Shown: positions 33,011-44,984 of the stretch, piece after piece
How the letters are laid out: the number at the start of each line of letters is the position of its first letter
How positions within the stretch are numbered: position 1 is the stretch's first letter
Position numbers and translations under genes: made by a program
The notes under the pieces: generated by a model
Told to the model about the DNA's origin: nothing
Database searches by the model: none
Seen by the model: only the letters and a program-made list of their open reading frames with translations
Source of the DNA: Myrmaecium sp. VS I D KN 1
Lineage: Eukaryota; Ascomycota; Dothideomycetes; Valsariales; Valsariaceae
Length of the DNA stretch: 64,000 nt
Assembly (NCBI GenBank): GCA_019775845.1
Contig: JADQAV010000028.1
Location: forward strand, 620,001 to 684,000
Direction: 5' to 3'

Positions 33011-33700
33011 GTAGCATCTCGTCCTTGGCGATGGTTAGAGATGGAGTACGGGAAGTACCATGTTGAGCTCTGCCAATGCTGTGGAGAGCAGCTTCCAAAG
33101 GGGCAGCGACGTAGACAAGAATACAATTGGCGTGGACTAATATTGGAAGTGTCCCAGTAAAGGTAGAGCAGAGAAAGCCCCCTTGTAATGCGATGCACCT
33201 CGTGTGATTTTTTATACCAAGCCCAACTTCCAAGCCAACTCAGGCAACAAGGGATCAAGCACACAAGGCTTCTCTGGTCTCATTCATTAATAGCCGGCGT
33301 GTTGTGATTGGCCTCGTGGACCGGGAGTCGCTGTAATTTATGATATCGTACCCACTGGCGGGTCCCAAGGCTTATTAGTGGGTCCGTGCTCTTCACTGCC
33401 CGGTATGTTCCTCCGAAGACCCTTTCACCACCGGGCAAAATTGCTCCCAAAGAAACCCCACGTAGAGAGGCACCACCACCTACTCTGCCTGTTCTTCCTG
33501 GCTGTTTTCTCTCTCTCTGTCGTCTCACCTTCGCCTGTGACAATCAGCGGGACCCTGCACCCACAGCTCCATTTTCTTTTCACTTCCGCGCGCGGTCCCC
33601 TTCTGCGCCGACTGCGCGTCTTCTTTCTGCACCAACCCGTTCGGAACAATCTGTGTCTCGTGGTTGCGGACTCAAATCTGTCCCCACCTAAATTATCAAG
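33011..33700. other. Intergenic region, SKI2 3' flank and importin promoter
   Basis: 690 bp between two plus-strand genes. The 200 bp before the importin start are C/T-rich, common in fungal core promoters. No gene seen. Confidence 0.55.
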
Positions 33701-36700
33701 ATGGATGTCGCCGGCTTGAGAAATCGTATCCAGGCCACTCTCGACGCCAACGCAGACGTTCGGAGGCAAGCAGAGCTTGATCTCAAATATGTGTGCTCTA
33801 TCTGCTCTACGTCCGTTTTCTTGCACGCGAAACTGATGACATCGCTCAGGCCGAAGATCAACCCGGCTTCCCTGCCGCGCTCTTGGATATTCTCCAAGCC
33901 GAACAGGACAATGGCGTTAGACTGTCGAGTATGTCTGGAGAAGCCAAGGCGGACTGCTCATCCACATATGCGAAGCTGACAATCCTGTATAGCTGTCGTA
34001 TACCTCAAAAATCGCGTAACCAAGGGCTGGGCGCCGGCCGAAGACTTCGCACAAAATGCCAAACCCATTCCAGAGGCCGAGAAAGCTGCCTTTCGAGACC
34101 GCCTCGTCCCCGTACTCGCCGCATCACCGCCGAGCATACGGGCACAGCTCATTCCTACACTTCAGAAGATCCTGGTCCATGACTTTCCTCAGAACTGGCC
34201 CAACTTTCTCCAACTTACCCTCCAGCTGTTAAACAGCGGCGATGCCAATACAGTCTTTGCCGGTGTACAGTGCCTTCTTGCTATATGTCGCATCTACCGA
34301 TTCAAGGGCGGCGATAACAGAGCGGACTTTGACGAGATTGTCGCGGTGTCATTCCCGCAGCTTCTAAACATAGGCAACGGATTGGTCAATGAGACCAGCC
34401 TGGAAGCCGGCGAAATGCTGAGGACGGTCTTGAAGGTGTACAAACATGCGATATATGTGAGCCCCCAGCAGTCGCAAAATGTTGACAATGCCGCTAAAAC
34501 TATGGTAGTTCGAATTGCCTGCGCCGCTTAGGGAACAGTCAGTCATGGTCGGTTGGTGCACGTTATTCCTTCAGGTCGTTGGCAAGGAACCGCCGCCGAG
34601 TGCCCTTCCCGAGGACCTTGATGAGAGAGAAACGAACCATTGGTGGAAGGCCAAGAAGTGGGCTTACGCGAACTTGAACAGGCTTTTTGTCAGGTAGGTG
34701 GATATGAGTCCTTGTGGCGCCGCTCGCTAACCTCCACGCTCAGGTATGGTAACCCGGCGACACTGGGCAAAAGCAATGAGGTGGACTACAGTGAAGTGGC
34801 CAAGTACTTCATTGCCCATTTCGCTCCTGAGATTCTTAAGGGGTACTTGCAGCAAATCGAGAAGTGGGTTGCGAAATCCACTTGGCTCAGCAAGGCCTGC
34901 CTGTCCTATACGCTCACGTTCCTGGACGAATGTGTCAAGCCCAAGTCAATGTGGAATCTGCTCAAACCGCATACAGAGACACTGATCTCGCACTTGCTCT
35001 TCCCGGTCCTGTGCCAATCGGATGAGGATATCGAACTGTTTGAGACGGAGCCACAGGAATACTTACATCGCAAGCTTAACTTCTACGAGGAAGTATCTGC
35101 TCCGGACGTGGCCGCCACGAACTTCCTTGTGACGCTTACGAAGAACCGCCGTAAACAGACATTCACCGTGCTCAACTTTGTCAACGGTATCGTGAACAAG
35201 TACGAATCGGCGCCGGATGACCAAAAGAATCCTAGGGAGAAGGAGGGTGCCCTGCGTATGATTGGCACACTGGCTGGGGTCATACTCGGAAAGAAGAGTC
35301 CGATCGCTGATCAAGTCGAATACTTCTTCGTGCGCCATGTCTTCCCCGAATTTCGCAGCCCCCATGGCTTCCTGCGCGCGCGCGCTTGCGATACCCTTGA
35401 GAAATTCGAACAGCTGGATTTCAAGGATCCGAACAACCTCATCATCATCTATCGTAACATTCTGGAATCAATGGCTGACCCCGAGCTTCCGGTGCGAGTG
35501 GAAGCGGCTCTAGCGCTCCAGCCGCTGATCCGTCATGACATTATTCGCACTTCCATGCAGCAAAACATCCCCCAGGTTATGCAGCAGCTACTCAAGCTTG
35601 CTAACGAGGTTGACGTCGATGCGCTGGCCAACGTCATGGAGGATTTCGTAGAAGTGTTCGCAACAGAGCTAACGCCTTTTGCTGTGGCTCTCAGCGAGCA
35701 ACTGCGCGACACCTATCTTCGCATTGTCCACGAGCTCCTCGAACGCAACCAGCAAAAGGATGATGACGACGACACCTACGGCGATTTCCTTGATGACAAG
35801 AGCATCACTGCTCTTGGCGTCCTACAGACTATCGGTACGCTGATCTTGACCCTGGAGAGCACGCCGGATGTTCTTCTTCATCTGGAGACCATCCTGATGC
35901 CGGTCATTACCATCACTCTGGAGAACAAGCTGTACGACCTGTACAACGAAGTGTTTGAAATTATCGACAGTTGCACCTTTGCCGCTAAGAGCATCTCGCC
36001 GACTATGTGGCAGGCATTTGATCTAATCTACAGAACATTTAAGGCGGGCGCAGAGTTGTATCTTGAGGATATGCTCCCAGCTCTTGAGAACTTTGTTGCA
36101 TATGGCGCCGGCGCTCTGATTCAAAACCAACCTTACTTAGATGCCATTGTCGACATGATCAGAACGATATTCAAGGACGACAAGGTTGGGGGCGTGGATC
36201 GCATCTGTGGTTGCAAGCTTGCGGAAATCGTTATGCTCAGCCTCCGTGGCCACGTCGATGGATACATTCCCGAGTTCATTCAGCTTCCCATGCTTGTCCT
36301 GACGAACGAGGAGCCTAAAGTCAAGGCCTACCGAATCCACCTCATGGAGATGGTCATAAACGCCATTTATTACAATCCACGCCTGGCTCTTCATGTTCTC
36401 GAGGCGAACGGGTGGACAAACAAGTTCTTTAGCTTGTGGTTCTCAAGCATCGACAACTTCACGCGCGTTCATGATAAGAAGCTATCGATTGCCGCCATCA
36501 CCTCTCTGCTTACCGTGCCCCCAGAGGAAATTCCTGCCAGTGTCCAGCAGGGCTGGCCACGCCTACTCCAAGGCATAGTTCGCCTATTCCAGACTCTGCC
36601 GGCCGCCTTGAAGAGTATGTAGAACAATCTGCCGTTCGTTGATATTCACTAACATATAGCAGATCGCGAAGAGGCCAAGAAGGAAGATGAATTTAACTTT

Positions 36701-37195
36701 AGCAATGATGATTATGACGATGAAGAAGAAGAATGGGAAGGCGAAGCTGACTGGAACAATGATGGAGACGAAGCCGATGATATCAAGGACGAAAGCGCTG
36801 CATACCTGGACTTCTTGAACGAAGAGGTAACACCCTTCAATCTGTGGTCGACTGGCCAAATCTAACTTCGGCTAGGCTCAGAAATTCACGACCCTTGATG
36901 AAGATGAAGACGATGAGCTCGAAGAGGAGAGCTTGTTGGAGACTCCTCTCGATAAGCTAGAGCCTTACGGCCTCTTCAAGGAGACCCTCCTGCGTACGTA
37001 CATGCCTACTATATGCCTTCGACATATCACTAATTGAGCACAGGCCTCCAAGGAGAACAAACTGCGCTATATGAGACTTTGACGAAGTCACTCAACGCTG
37101 AAGAACAGCTGGTTATCCAGGCTGCTGTGCAGCAAGCCGATATCATTGCTCAGCAAATTGCTCAGGCACAGCAGAATGGCGCACCAGCTGTTTAA
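33701..37195 (+). CDS. Importin-7/8-type karyopherin (Sxm1/Nmd5 family)
   Basis: Ran-dependent beta-karyopherin carrying cargoes such as ribosomal proteins and stress kinases into the nucleus. Eight exons, 33701-33790, 33850-33928, 33993-34456, 34509-34693, 34744-36614, 36663-36826, 36876-36993 and 37044-37195, join to 1040 residues, normal for the family. The N-terminal Ran-binding (IBN_N) repeat reads QAELDLK-YAEDQPGFPAALLDIL and continues RLS|TVVYLKNRVTKGWAP. Splices restore KHAIY|FELPAPLREQ and NRLFVR|YGNPATLGK. The middle is a chain of HEAT repeats (e.g. GFLRARACDTLEKFEQLDFKD). The characteristic acidic patch DDYDDEEEEWEGEADWNN lies near residue 915, with a second acidic cluster in exon 7. 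Yeast has two paralogues, SXM1 and NMD5; I cannot say which this one matches better, so no symbol is given. Convergent with NUXM. Confidence 0.92.
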
Positions 37196-37916
37196 ACGTG
37201 TATAGCATACCCTATCTGGGAAGCAGAGTGGTGTCGGATTCTTTCAGGAGCGTGCATACTATCCCCCGGCGTTGTTTCTTTTGGCGTAGGAATGATCCCA
37301 TGTTTTCACAAGCGGAATGGAAAAAGGAACCTGGTGATAAAATGAGCGGGCAACCAAGGAATGACCGTGATGTTCAGGTTGTTGGGTCTTTTGTTTTTTC
37401 TTTCACTTTGTATTGCAGATTAGGTTGGTTGGTCTTAGATTAGTCAAATCATGTTCCAATGTGATTTAACATTATTAACACCTTATCTTTGACCTTCGCA
37501 TGGTTCACCACGGAATTGAAATCACCAGAGATTAGGCGGCGGATTCACGGAGGTACCTACGAGGCACTGTGTATTTTGTGGGGATCTGGACATGCTCCAC
37601 TTGTGATTGGCGAGAGCGGGGAAACAACAAGGCTCAACGTCAACAGCGTACATAATTGGCTCCGTGAACCAAAGACCTAGGGAAGGCCCGTGTCAAAGCC
37701 ATAACACCCTGATACCTCGTGTACCTCTACATTCAAAATCACTATCCGCGAGGTCAAGATCATAGCCTGTAAAGTATGTTGTTGTTGCATTGATTGAACC
37801 CAGCAAATTTATGTACGACCCAACTCCATGAACCGCATCTATCCCATAGGGGACATGGGAGATAAACGACCTCCACTTCTCTCGCATCGATAAAAGAGTA
37901 AATCACACGTAATCCT
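37196..37916. other. Convergent 3' intergenic region, importin / NUXM
   Basis: About 720 bp of 3' flanks of two convergent genes. Sequence is AT-rich near 37440-37480. No gene or repeat seen. Confidence 0.55.
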
Positions 37917-38709
37917 TTACGAGCTACCAGCACGCTCGGCCTCCAACTCCCGCTCAGCCTGTTGGTAGTACTTGGCAGTATCCACGCCGTGCTATGAGGG
38001 GGTGAGTTAGTGACTGGCACGCCCATATCCACGCAAACCGTCCCTACCTGATTATGGTTCACGAAGTTGAACCAGGGAACAAAGTGCAGGTTGACAGCCG
38101 AGTATCTCGAGTTACGCGATGCAACACCCTGCATGTATTCGGAAAGCTGCGACTCGCCATACAGTGGCTCCCCCCTCTTGACCTTGTCGACCATCTCCCT
38201 CATGTCCATCTCGACTTCCCGCCTGTTCTCCAATCCGCCATAGAACCGCACTTCATTCCGTTAGTCGCTGGCTCCATGTCAGGCGGTGAATCGCGGTGGA
38301 CGCTTCTTACGAGAGGAACGCTGGTAGAGATAATAGAAACCCGCAATCGCGCCTATGGCGATATTCAGGCGCATGATCTTAGAGAACCCGCCCTTGCTCA
38401 CATAAGAGGGAGCCCTTTTTTCCCAGAGCCACATGGTCGTCGGGCCGGCGGCGGCAACCAGGCCAGCCTGGATCCAGTCATTCCGACGGGCATATCGAAT
38501 AACGCGGTTGAAGTGACTGTGGGGGCGCTGTTAGGCATTCAGGTGTGGAGGTCGGGTAAGCTCGACGTACGGGTCACTGTCTATGAGCTGGCGCGGGTTA
38601 GCTGCGTATCGCTTGCCAGAGGATCCCAGTTGCTCGGATTGAAGCTTACAGGATACGGGCTATCCAGGTCCTTTGCTGGGACGACCGGCGTGGACGTTTG
38701 CTCTGCCAT
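37917..38709 (-). CDS. NUXM: NADH:ubiquinone oxidoreductase 20.9 kDa-type subunit (complex I)
   Basis: Accessory membrane-arm subunit of mitochondrial complex I, found in fungi. Five exons, 38709-38650, 38587-38571, 38516-38311, 38250-38048 and 37991-37917, join to 186 residues. The second exon is only 17 nt, and including it restores the family signature YP|LIDSDP|HFNRVIRYAR. Later blocks also match: GFYYLYQRSS|LRFYGGLENRREVEMD, GEPLYGESQLSEYMQG, and VPWFNFVNHNQ|HGVDTAKYY. One or two membrane segments are likely (around LVAAAGPTTMWLW and IAIGAIAGFYYLY). There is no cleavable presequence, as usual for the family. The third intron ends with an AAG acceptor preceded by a clear CTAAC branch site. 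Divergent from the Aquarius gene, 289 bp between start codons. Confidence 0.92.
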
Positions 38710-38998
38710 CGTGTCTGCTATAAGTGGGACTGAATCCGGGGGTGGAGAAGGAAGGCTACGTGAGGTGAGGTTGGCTCTGCCCAGCCCAGTGCCCGGACAC
38801 CCGCCAAACGCCAAGAAGCGTAGCCTGCTCTCTCTCCGACTGCCCGTCACCACCATCTCCGAAAAGTTCATGCGACTTGGAGCTCGCCCAACCCGCATCA
38901 ATCGCTCGCTCCACTGGAAATAATGCGCTGAACGCTTCTCGGGCTGGGCTTAGGGAGCTTTTACAATCACACGAAGAGCGCATCCGCACCCCGACACG

Positions 38999-41900
38999 AT
39001 GCAGACTCCGCAGGGCACGCGTCCGCGCAACGGATCCGGATCGATCGTTCCAATCACGGCCGCAGCGCAGGGCAACTTCTCTGCGCTTCATACCCGGCCT
39101 ACCGTCGCCGACCTGCACGGCGACAACAAATATGCTCAGCTGGCGCGGAAGCACTGGCTGAATGCGACGAAAACGCCGAAAGTGAAGCCGAACGTGGTCA
39201 AGGATGAGCTTTGGGATAGCTTGGAAAAGGAGGATTTCGCGTTTGGTTCCCTGCTTGTCCTCGAGAACTTGCAGTTGTTAGAAAAGTGCGCAAAGCTCCT
39301 TCGAAGTACTACGCCACAGGTGTTGACGAATGCAGGTATCTCTGGCCAGGATTCTCGGATGACTCGTCTAACCATCATGTCTTGTTGCTGGTGCTGATGG
39401 TGAATGTGAAGAGGAGAGAAAACTTGCCTCCCTGGGGTAAGAGAAATCAATGGACTGGAAGCGATTCAAGGGGCCATGCTAAAAATCTTCGACAGATAAC
39501 TTTGCCAGCAGATCCTCCGAGTTCTCGTCTTTCTTCCGTCGCGTTCTATCCATGAGCATTGACTCCTCTCTATCTACGAAAGTGCGGACGCATCTTATAA
39601 CATTTATTGTAGGGGCTTTCCAGTCGCTAGACAATGGCTTGGTCAGGAAAGAGTGCGCTGCGTTAGTCTCGATAGGCATATGGCATAACTTGCATAGTGA
39701 TGCTATGCGTGATACAAAACTTGAGCATCCGCCTGTGTTGCGTAAAGCCTGGAGAGCTGCTGCCAAACGGTATGAGTCCGCAGAAGATGATGTGAAGAGC
39801 AGACTGCGATTTGAACGGTCGTGGCTATTCACCCTCGTGTTGGACTTTTTCAATCGTATCTATGACACAACAGCTCAGCGGAACCAGGACAATCTCCTTT
39901 ACTGCGAACGGTTCCTTGAGCTGCTCAGCGATCTGCAGAGCCAGCTTCCCACAAGGCGTTACGTCAACACCCTTCTCAAGGATCTGAACCTCCTTGCGGT
40001 CATTAGGCTCTCGCCCATGTACACAGACGGAGACCATGGACTCTTCAGGGATCTATTTGACCTTCTGAGCCATTATTCAACCTTCCCTGTGGATGACCAG
40101 TCCGGAAAACAATTGACCAGCATGGAGCATCACCAAGCGCACTGCGCGGTTTTAGCGAAGCTACAGAGAACCGCCATTAAGCACTTCAGTTCCAAACTTA
40201 CCATTCTCGCCCTATCGAATTATCAATCCCTCGATTCGCGGACAGAACTGCAGGGACACCTGGACACGTTGAGTGATGAAGAGCTGCTTGAGCTATGCCG
40301 TCTCTTGGGTTTCAGAACGGAGTATCCTCAGTCCTCACTTCTAGTCCGCGATCGTGCGTTCTATGTGGAGGTCGTTGTGTCCGCCCACGAAAGACGACCT
40401 ACTTTCCAGGACAGTATCAGGGATATGGCGCTCCTTCCGACGGAACGGATCTTATACGAGGAGACTTTCCTGCGAAATGAGACGTATAACGGCTCGAGAC
40501 CACTGGCTATACCTAAAATCAACATTCACTACCTTACGATGGGGGACTTCCTGTGGCGCTCGTTCATCCTACACCGTTGCGAGTCGTTCTACGAAATCAG
40601 AAAAGACATGGAAGAAGTCGTCAAGCGAGTGGAACCTCAAGCAGCAGGAGCTGTGACAAAGTTCAATGGATTCTCTAGAATGGCTATACCGATACCGAAG
40701 CCAGCGATCGTTCATGTACAACCTGCGAGAGTAGGCGAGCTTCACCCCGCCGAAGTACGTGCTGAGGTGATTCTTGACGTGAGTCGACTACAACCCGGCG
40801 TCAGAAAAGACTGGGACTCTTTGAGGCCGGATGATGTAGTATTCTTACTAGCAGTACGGCCAACGGATGAGGGTTACATGGTTACGAACGGCAGCATGCC
40901 CCACAATGCCGGGGAAAAGCTTGGACTTCGGCATCTGCGGGCTGCACAGGTAGTCCAAGTCCAAGACGAAAAAGGCAAGCCATTGAGAGACCAGCAAGCG
41001 GGCAGCACGGACAACCACTCCTACCGGCCCAGGCAGCGGAGGCTTATATTAAAGCTCGATGCTGTGGCCTACCAGCACGATCTCGATCGTACTGCGGAGG
41101 GCAAACCCAATGTCTACGACAATATCAACCTCATCGTTCGTCGTTGCGGACGGGAAAACAATTTCCTGCCTATACTCGAGTCTATCAAGCGCTTGACTTT
41201 GTCAGACATCCCTGCGCCCGCATGGTTACAGGACGTATTCCTTGGATATGGTGATCCCGCCGGGGCGACATACAAGCGTCTGGCTAACCGCCTCAAGTCG
41301 ATTGATTTCAGGGATACTTTCCTCGATTACCAACATTTAATCGAGAGCTTCCAGGGCAGGACGGTTGAACCCGAGGAGGGGAAAGATCCAGGCTTTGGGC
41401 CGCCATACGTGGTCGAATTCATGTCTGAGGAAGCTCCAGCAGCACCAGTGCGTCCATCCAAAAAACGCAGACGTGATCAGGAAGATGTACAGCCTCCTGC
41501 CGCTGAGAGTCTCCGTGTCCGTACATACAAACCTCCTAATATGGGCCCTTATCCGACCGATGCGCCAAAGCTCAATACCGTACGTTTTACTCCGGCACAG
41601 GTTGAAGCAATAACTTCAGGCACACAGCCTGGTTTGACCGTTGTGGTGGGTCCACCAGGCACAGGCAAAACTGATGTTGCTACCCAAATCATAAACAACA
41701 TCTACCACAACTTCCCTGGTCAGCGCACATTATTGATAGCCCACAGCAACCAAGCCTTAAACCAGTTGTTCCAGAAGATTGTTGCTCTGGATATAGATGA
41801 GAGACATCTGCTGCGCTTGGGCCATGGTGAAGAAGAGCTCGAAACGGAGGCTAGCTATAGCAAGCATGGTCGAGTAGAGAGCTTTCTTGAGCTTGGTGCA

Positions 41901-43482
41901 AAGTATCTCGCGGAAGTTCACCGTCTGGCACAGGCCCTTGGTGCTCCGGGCGCCCACGGAAGTTCATGTGAGACGGCTGATTATTTCAACAAAGTGTATG
42001 TCCAGCCAGCATGGACCAAATACTGGGAACAGGTGCAGTCTCCAGAGTTCCCCGTTGATAAGATCGTCGAGGAATTTCCTTTCCACGCATACTTCGCAAA
42101 TGTACCGCGTCCACTCTTTCCCGAGAACTCATCTCGTGAGGAAGTCATAGATATCGTTCAAGGATGTTATCGTCATATCGAAAAGATGTTTTCTGAGCTG
42201 GAGGATATCCGCCCCTTTGAGATTCTTCGGAATGCGAAGGATAAGGCCAATTATCTCCTCATAAAGGAGGCGCGCATCATCGCCATGACATCAACCCATG
42301 CAGCGATGCGACGGCGAGAGATTGCAGACCTGGGCTTCCATTACGACAATGTCATTATGGAAGAAGCTGCCCAGATCACTGAGATCGAGAATTTCATCCC
42401 TCTCGCATTGCAAAACCCAAAGAACGGCGAGATGCCGCTGCAGAGAGTTGTCCTCTGTGGGGATCATCTTCAAAATTCGCCAATTGTTCAGAACCTCGCG
42501 TTCCGTCAATACGCCAACCTTGAGCAAAGTCTTTTCCTCCGTCTTGTCCGTCTTGGAGTGCCTACAATCATGCTGGATCAACAGGGTCGCGCCAGGCCTA
42601 GCCTTGCAGAACTCTACCGGTGGCGATATCCTAGGCTGGGAGACCTCCCTAACGTTCAGGCTCTGCCTGAATTTCAAAATGCCAACGCGGGATTCCGGTA
42701 CGACCATCAGTTCATCAACGTTCCGGATTATAAGGGTCGTGGTGAAGTGGAGCCCACGCCGCATTTCATCCAGAATCTGGGTGAAGCCGAGTACGCTGTC
42801 GCGCTCTACCAGTACATGCGGCTGCTCGGCTACCCGTCCTCGAAGATCAGCATCCTTACAACATATGCCGGGCAAAGGGCTCTCATCAAAGATGTCCTGA
42901 ATCACCGGTGCGCAAAGAATCGTCTATTCGGCCTGCCCAGAATCGTCACAACCGTGGACAAGTACCAGGGTGAACAGAACGACTGTAAGTCAAGAAATTA
43001 AGTGTCCTTCGGAAGCCACACTAACCGCAGTAGATGTCATTCTCTCCCTGACCCGATCCAGCAGGGTCGGCTATCTGCGCGACATACGTCGCTTGACGGT
43101 TGCCCTTTCTCGTGCTCGGCTGGGCCTTTACGTTCTCGGACGCAGAGAGGTATTCGAGGCATGCTATGAGCTCAAAGAGGCGTTTGACAGGCTCCTCCAA
43201 CGCCCGGATAAGCTTTGCCTTGTGACTGGTGAAATGTACCCCACGAAGAGAAAGCTCGAGGATGATGTTCCGAGCACGGAGATGGAAGGCGTCGAGCATC
43301 TAGGCCAGTATGTCTACGAGATGACGCAGGCAAAGGTGCAGGCCATCAAAGCTGGCGAGGGAGCGCTACCGCCACCGGCGCAAGAGACCGCCGATGTTGA
43401 TATGGACGAAGTGGATGATGGGGAGGGCATGCTTCCGGAGGAGGAACTGCCGTCCGAGGAGGAGGAGGAAGATGTCGTTTGA
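38999..43482 (+). CDS. cwf11: Aquarius/Cwf11, spliceosomal intron-binding helicase
   Basis: SF1 helicase-like protein that binds introns upstream of the branch site in the activated spliceosome. Exons 38999-39285, 39336-39436, 39496-42984 and 43034-43482 give 1441 residues, the usual size. The N-terminal ARM-repeat-like region reads LENLQLLEK|YLWPGFSDDSSNHHVLLLVLMVNVKR and FFRRVLSMSID. Helicase motifs lie in exon 3: Walker A GPPGTGKT near residue 848, EEAAQ in place of DEAQ near 1084, GDHLQNSPI, and TVDKYQGEQND|YVILSLTR, where the last intron splits motif V/VI. The C-terminal ~70 residues are acidic. A low-complexity KKRRRDQE patch (near 785) resembles a nuclear signal. All junctions are in phase and family-consistent. 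It is convergent with the thioesterase gene. Confidence 0.94.
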
Positions 43483-43777
43483 GTCTAAATATGGATGTAC
43501 ATGTACCAAATCATGACTGTTATGGAATAATAACTGAAACGGTATATTCCACATATAGGTTGGTCACTGCCGCCAGTTCTGTCATTGTGTCCATCATTCC
43601 GGCCCTTTCCTGCAGGCTTATTGTTTATGCTGCTCTCAGACAAGGCACTTACTGAGAGCACCAGCCGTATGTTAGCAGATTTCGTGTTTTGTACGCCTTG
43701 CAGGGCATCTTTCTCACCACCTTCCTTCAACATCTTGCGAACAGGGACTGGCGATGGAAAAGGCGTGTTCAGGACGA

Positions 43778-44679
43778 TCATGAAGACTTCTCGGACTTTG
43801 GCGTCAACTGGTCTGTGATGTTGTTGGGATCCTTCCATGCCGACGCAATGTATTTGGTATGGCTGCCGCGGGCGAAGACCTCATCGGAAGCGTTCATAAA
43901 CCGGACGGAGGTATACGCAAGGGTCTTGCCAACTGCTCCTTCTCTTTAGCAAACTGCCATCTGCCCTGGTTCGTAAGATGGGGGAGGGGAGCGGTACACT
44001 TGTCACAGGTGGCTTCTGCTCTGATCAAGTCACCGACTTTCCCGCCGGCGCTCAGGTAGGTCACTATTGATGAGAGGTCAGTTCCTGAAGCCTGATTTAG
44101 CCCCAAGAGGGCAATGTTACCGTTCAGATCAGTGGACACTCCCGTCGCGAATAGACCCCTAGAGGCTACTGCCAGGGACCCGCCTAGATCGACTGTATAA
44201 GTGTTATCAGCATGCCCTGGCTGTGGCATATTGAGATATTCTGTTACCCATGCTTGCTATGGTACCACCATGGAGAATTTGAAGCCTGTTCTGCGCCAGC
44301 TTAGCCGGAAATTCATCCGTGAGGTTTGTCGCCTACATACCGTGTGTTCTTTCTTGATATCAAGCTCGAAGTTCACTCTTCCCGGTACCGCATTAGTCAC
44401 TCTTAGCTTGTAAAGTGGTCAACAGACAAGAAGCTAAGACCTGAATTGGTTTGGATTGTGGTACCTACTCCGTCCAGAAGCCTGTGTCTCACAGTGGTCC
44501 ATCAATATATTATTTCAAGCCAACTCATGTTCATGCTCACTCCATGGGAGAGGACTTACCTCGGCTCCAGCCCTGATGTTGCTCGGAAGGATTCCCAAAC
44601 CTGGAGAAAATTAGTCGAGTGGTGCAATCAATTTCCAAACCAAATGACTTACTGATCTCACAAACTTAAGCGCAGACAT
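43778..44679 (-). CDS. Acyl-CoA thioesterase, THEM2/ACOT13-like hotdog protein
   Basis: Hydrolyses acyl-CoA to free fatty acid and CoA; homologues associate with mitochondria. Eight small exons on the minus strand (44679-44653, 44600-44560, 44481-44469, 44406-44341, 44290-44248, 44192-44121, 44063-43998 and 43932-43778) join to 160 residues. The third exon is only 13 nt and its following acceptor is AAG, so this junction (LLDG|LRVTNAVPG) is the least certain. The catalytic set of the human enzyme falls at identical numbers: N50, H56-G57-G58 and D65 in NRLQILHGGTIASMVDLGG. The hotdog fold continues with STDLN|VTYLSAGGKVGD, CDK|FGKTLAYTSVRF and ARGSHTKYI. No long open frame covers this gene, so it is easily missed. 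Divergent from TFB2; a CCGAGG hexamer lies 119 bp upstream. Confidence 0.88.
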
Positions 44680-44984
44680 CTTGTTCTCGTTGATCTTCAA
44701 GCGATTAGCCTCCAGACACTCCCTCCTCTGGACGAGTATAGGAGGCTAGTACTCCAGATATTAGGGATGACGTCGGGGGATCGCATCTAATCTACACCCG
44801 AGGTCATACCGAGCGATACAGATCGTCCATGATCGTCTCAGAACATCTTGTAGTTTCACCCCGGAGTTTGATGCTCATGTACCGCGACCGCGACGGCAAC
44901 TGCAATTGCGAACACAGCATACCCCGGCGTTTGGACATGACAGACCGATAGCGCCTCGAACTTTGAGACCCAACATCCTCCAAG
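44680..44984. promoter_or_regulatory. Bidirectional promoter region, thioesterase / TFB2
   Basis: 305 bp between divergent start codons, with the CCGAGG hexamer at 44798-44803. Otherwise unremarkable. Confidence 0.6.
44798..44803 (-). promoter_or_regulatory. CCTCGG element upstream of the thioesterase (putative FarA/FarB site)
   Basis: Reads CCGAGG on the plus strand, CCTCGG on the thioesterase strand, about 119 bp before its start codon. Sequence match to the Aspergillus fatty-acid response core; regulation is inferred. Confidence 0.4.
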
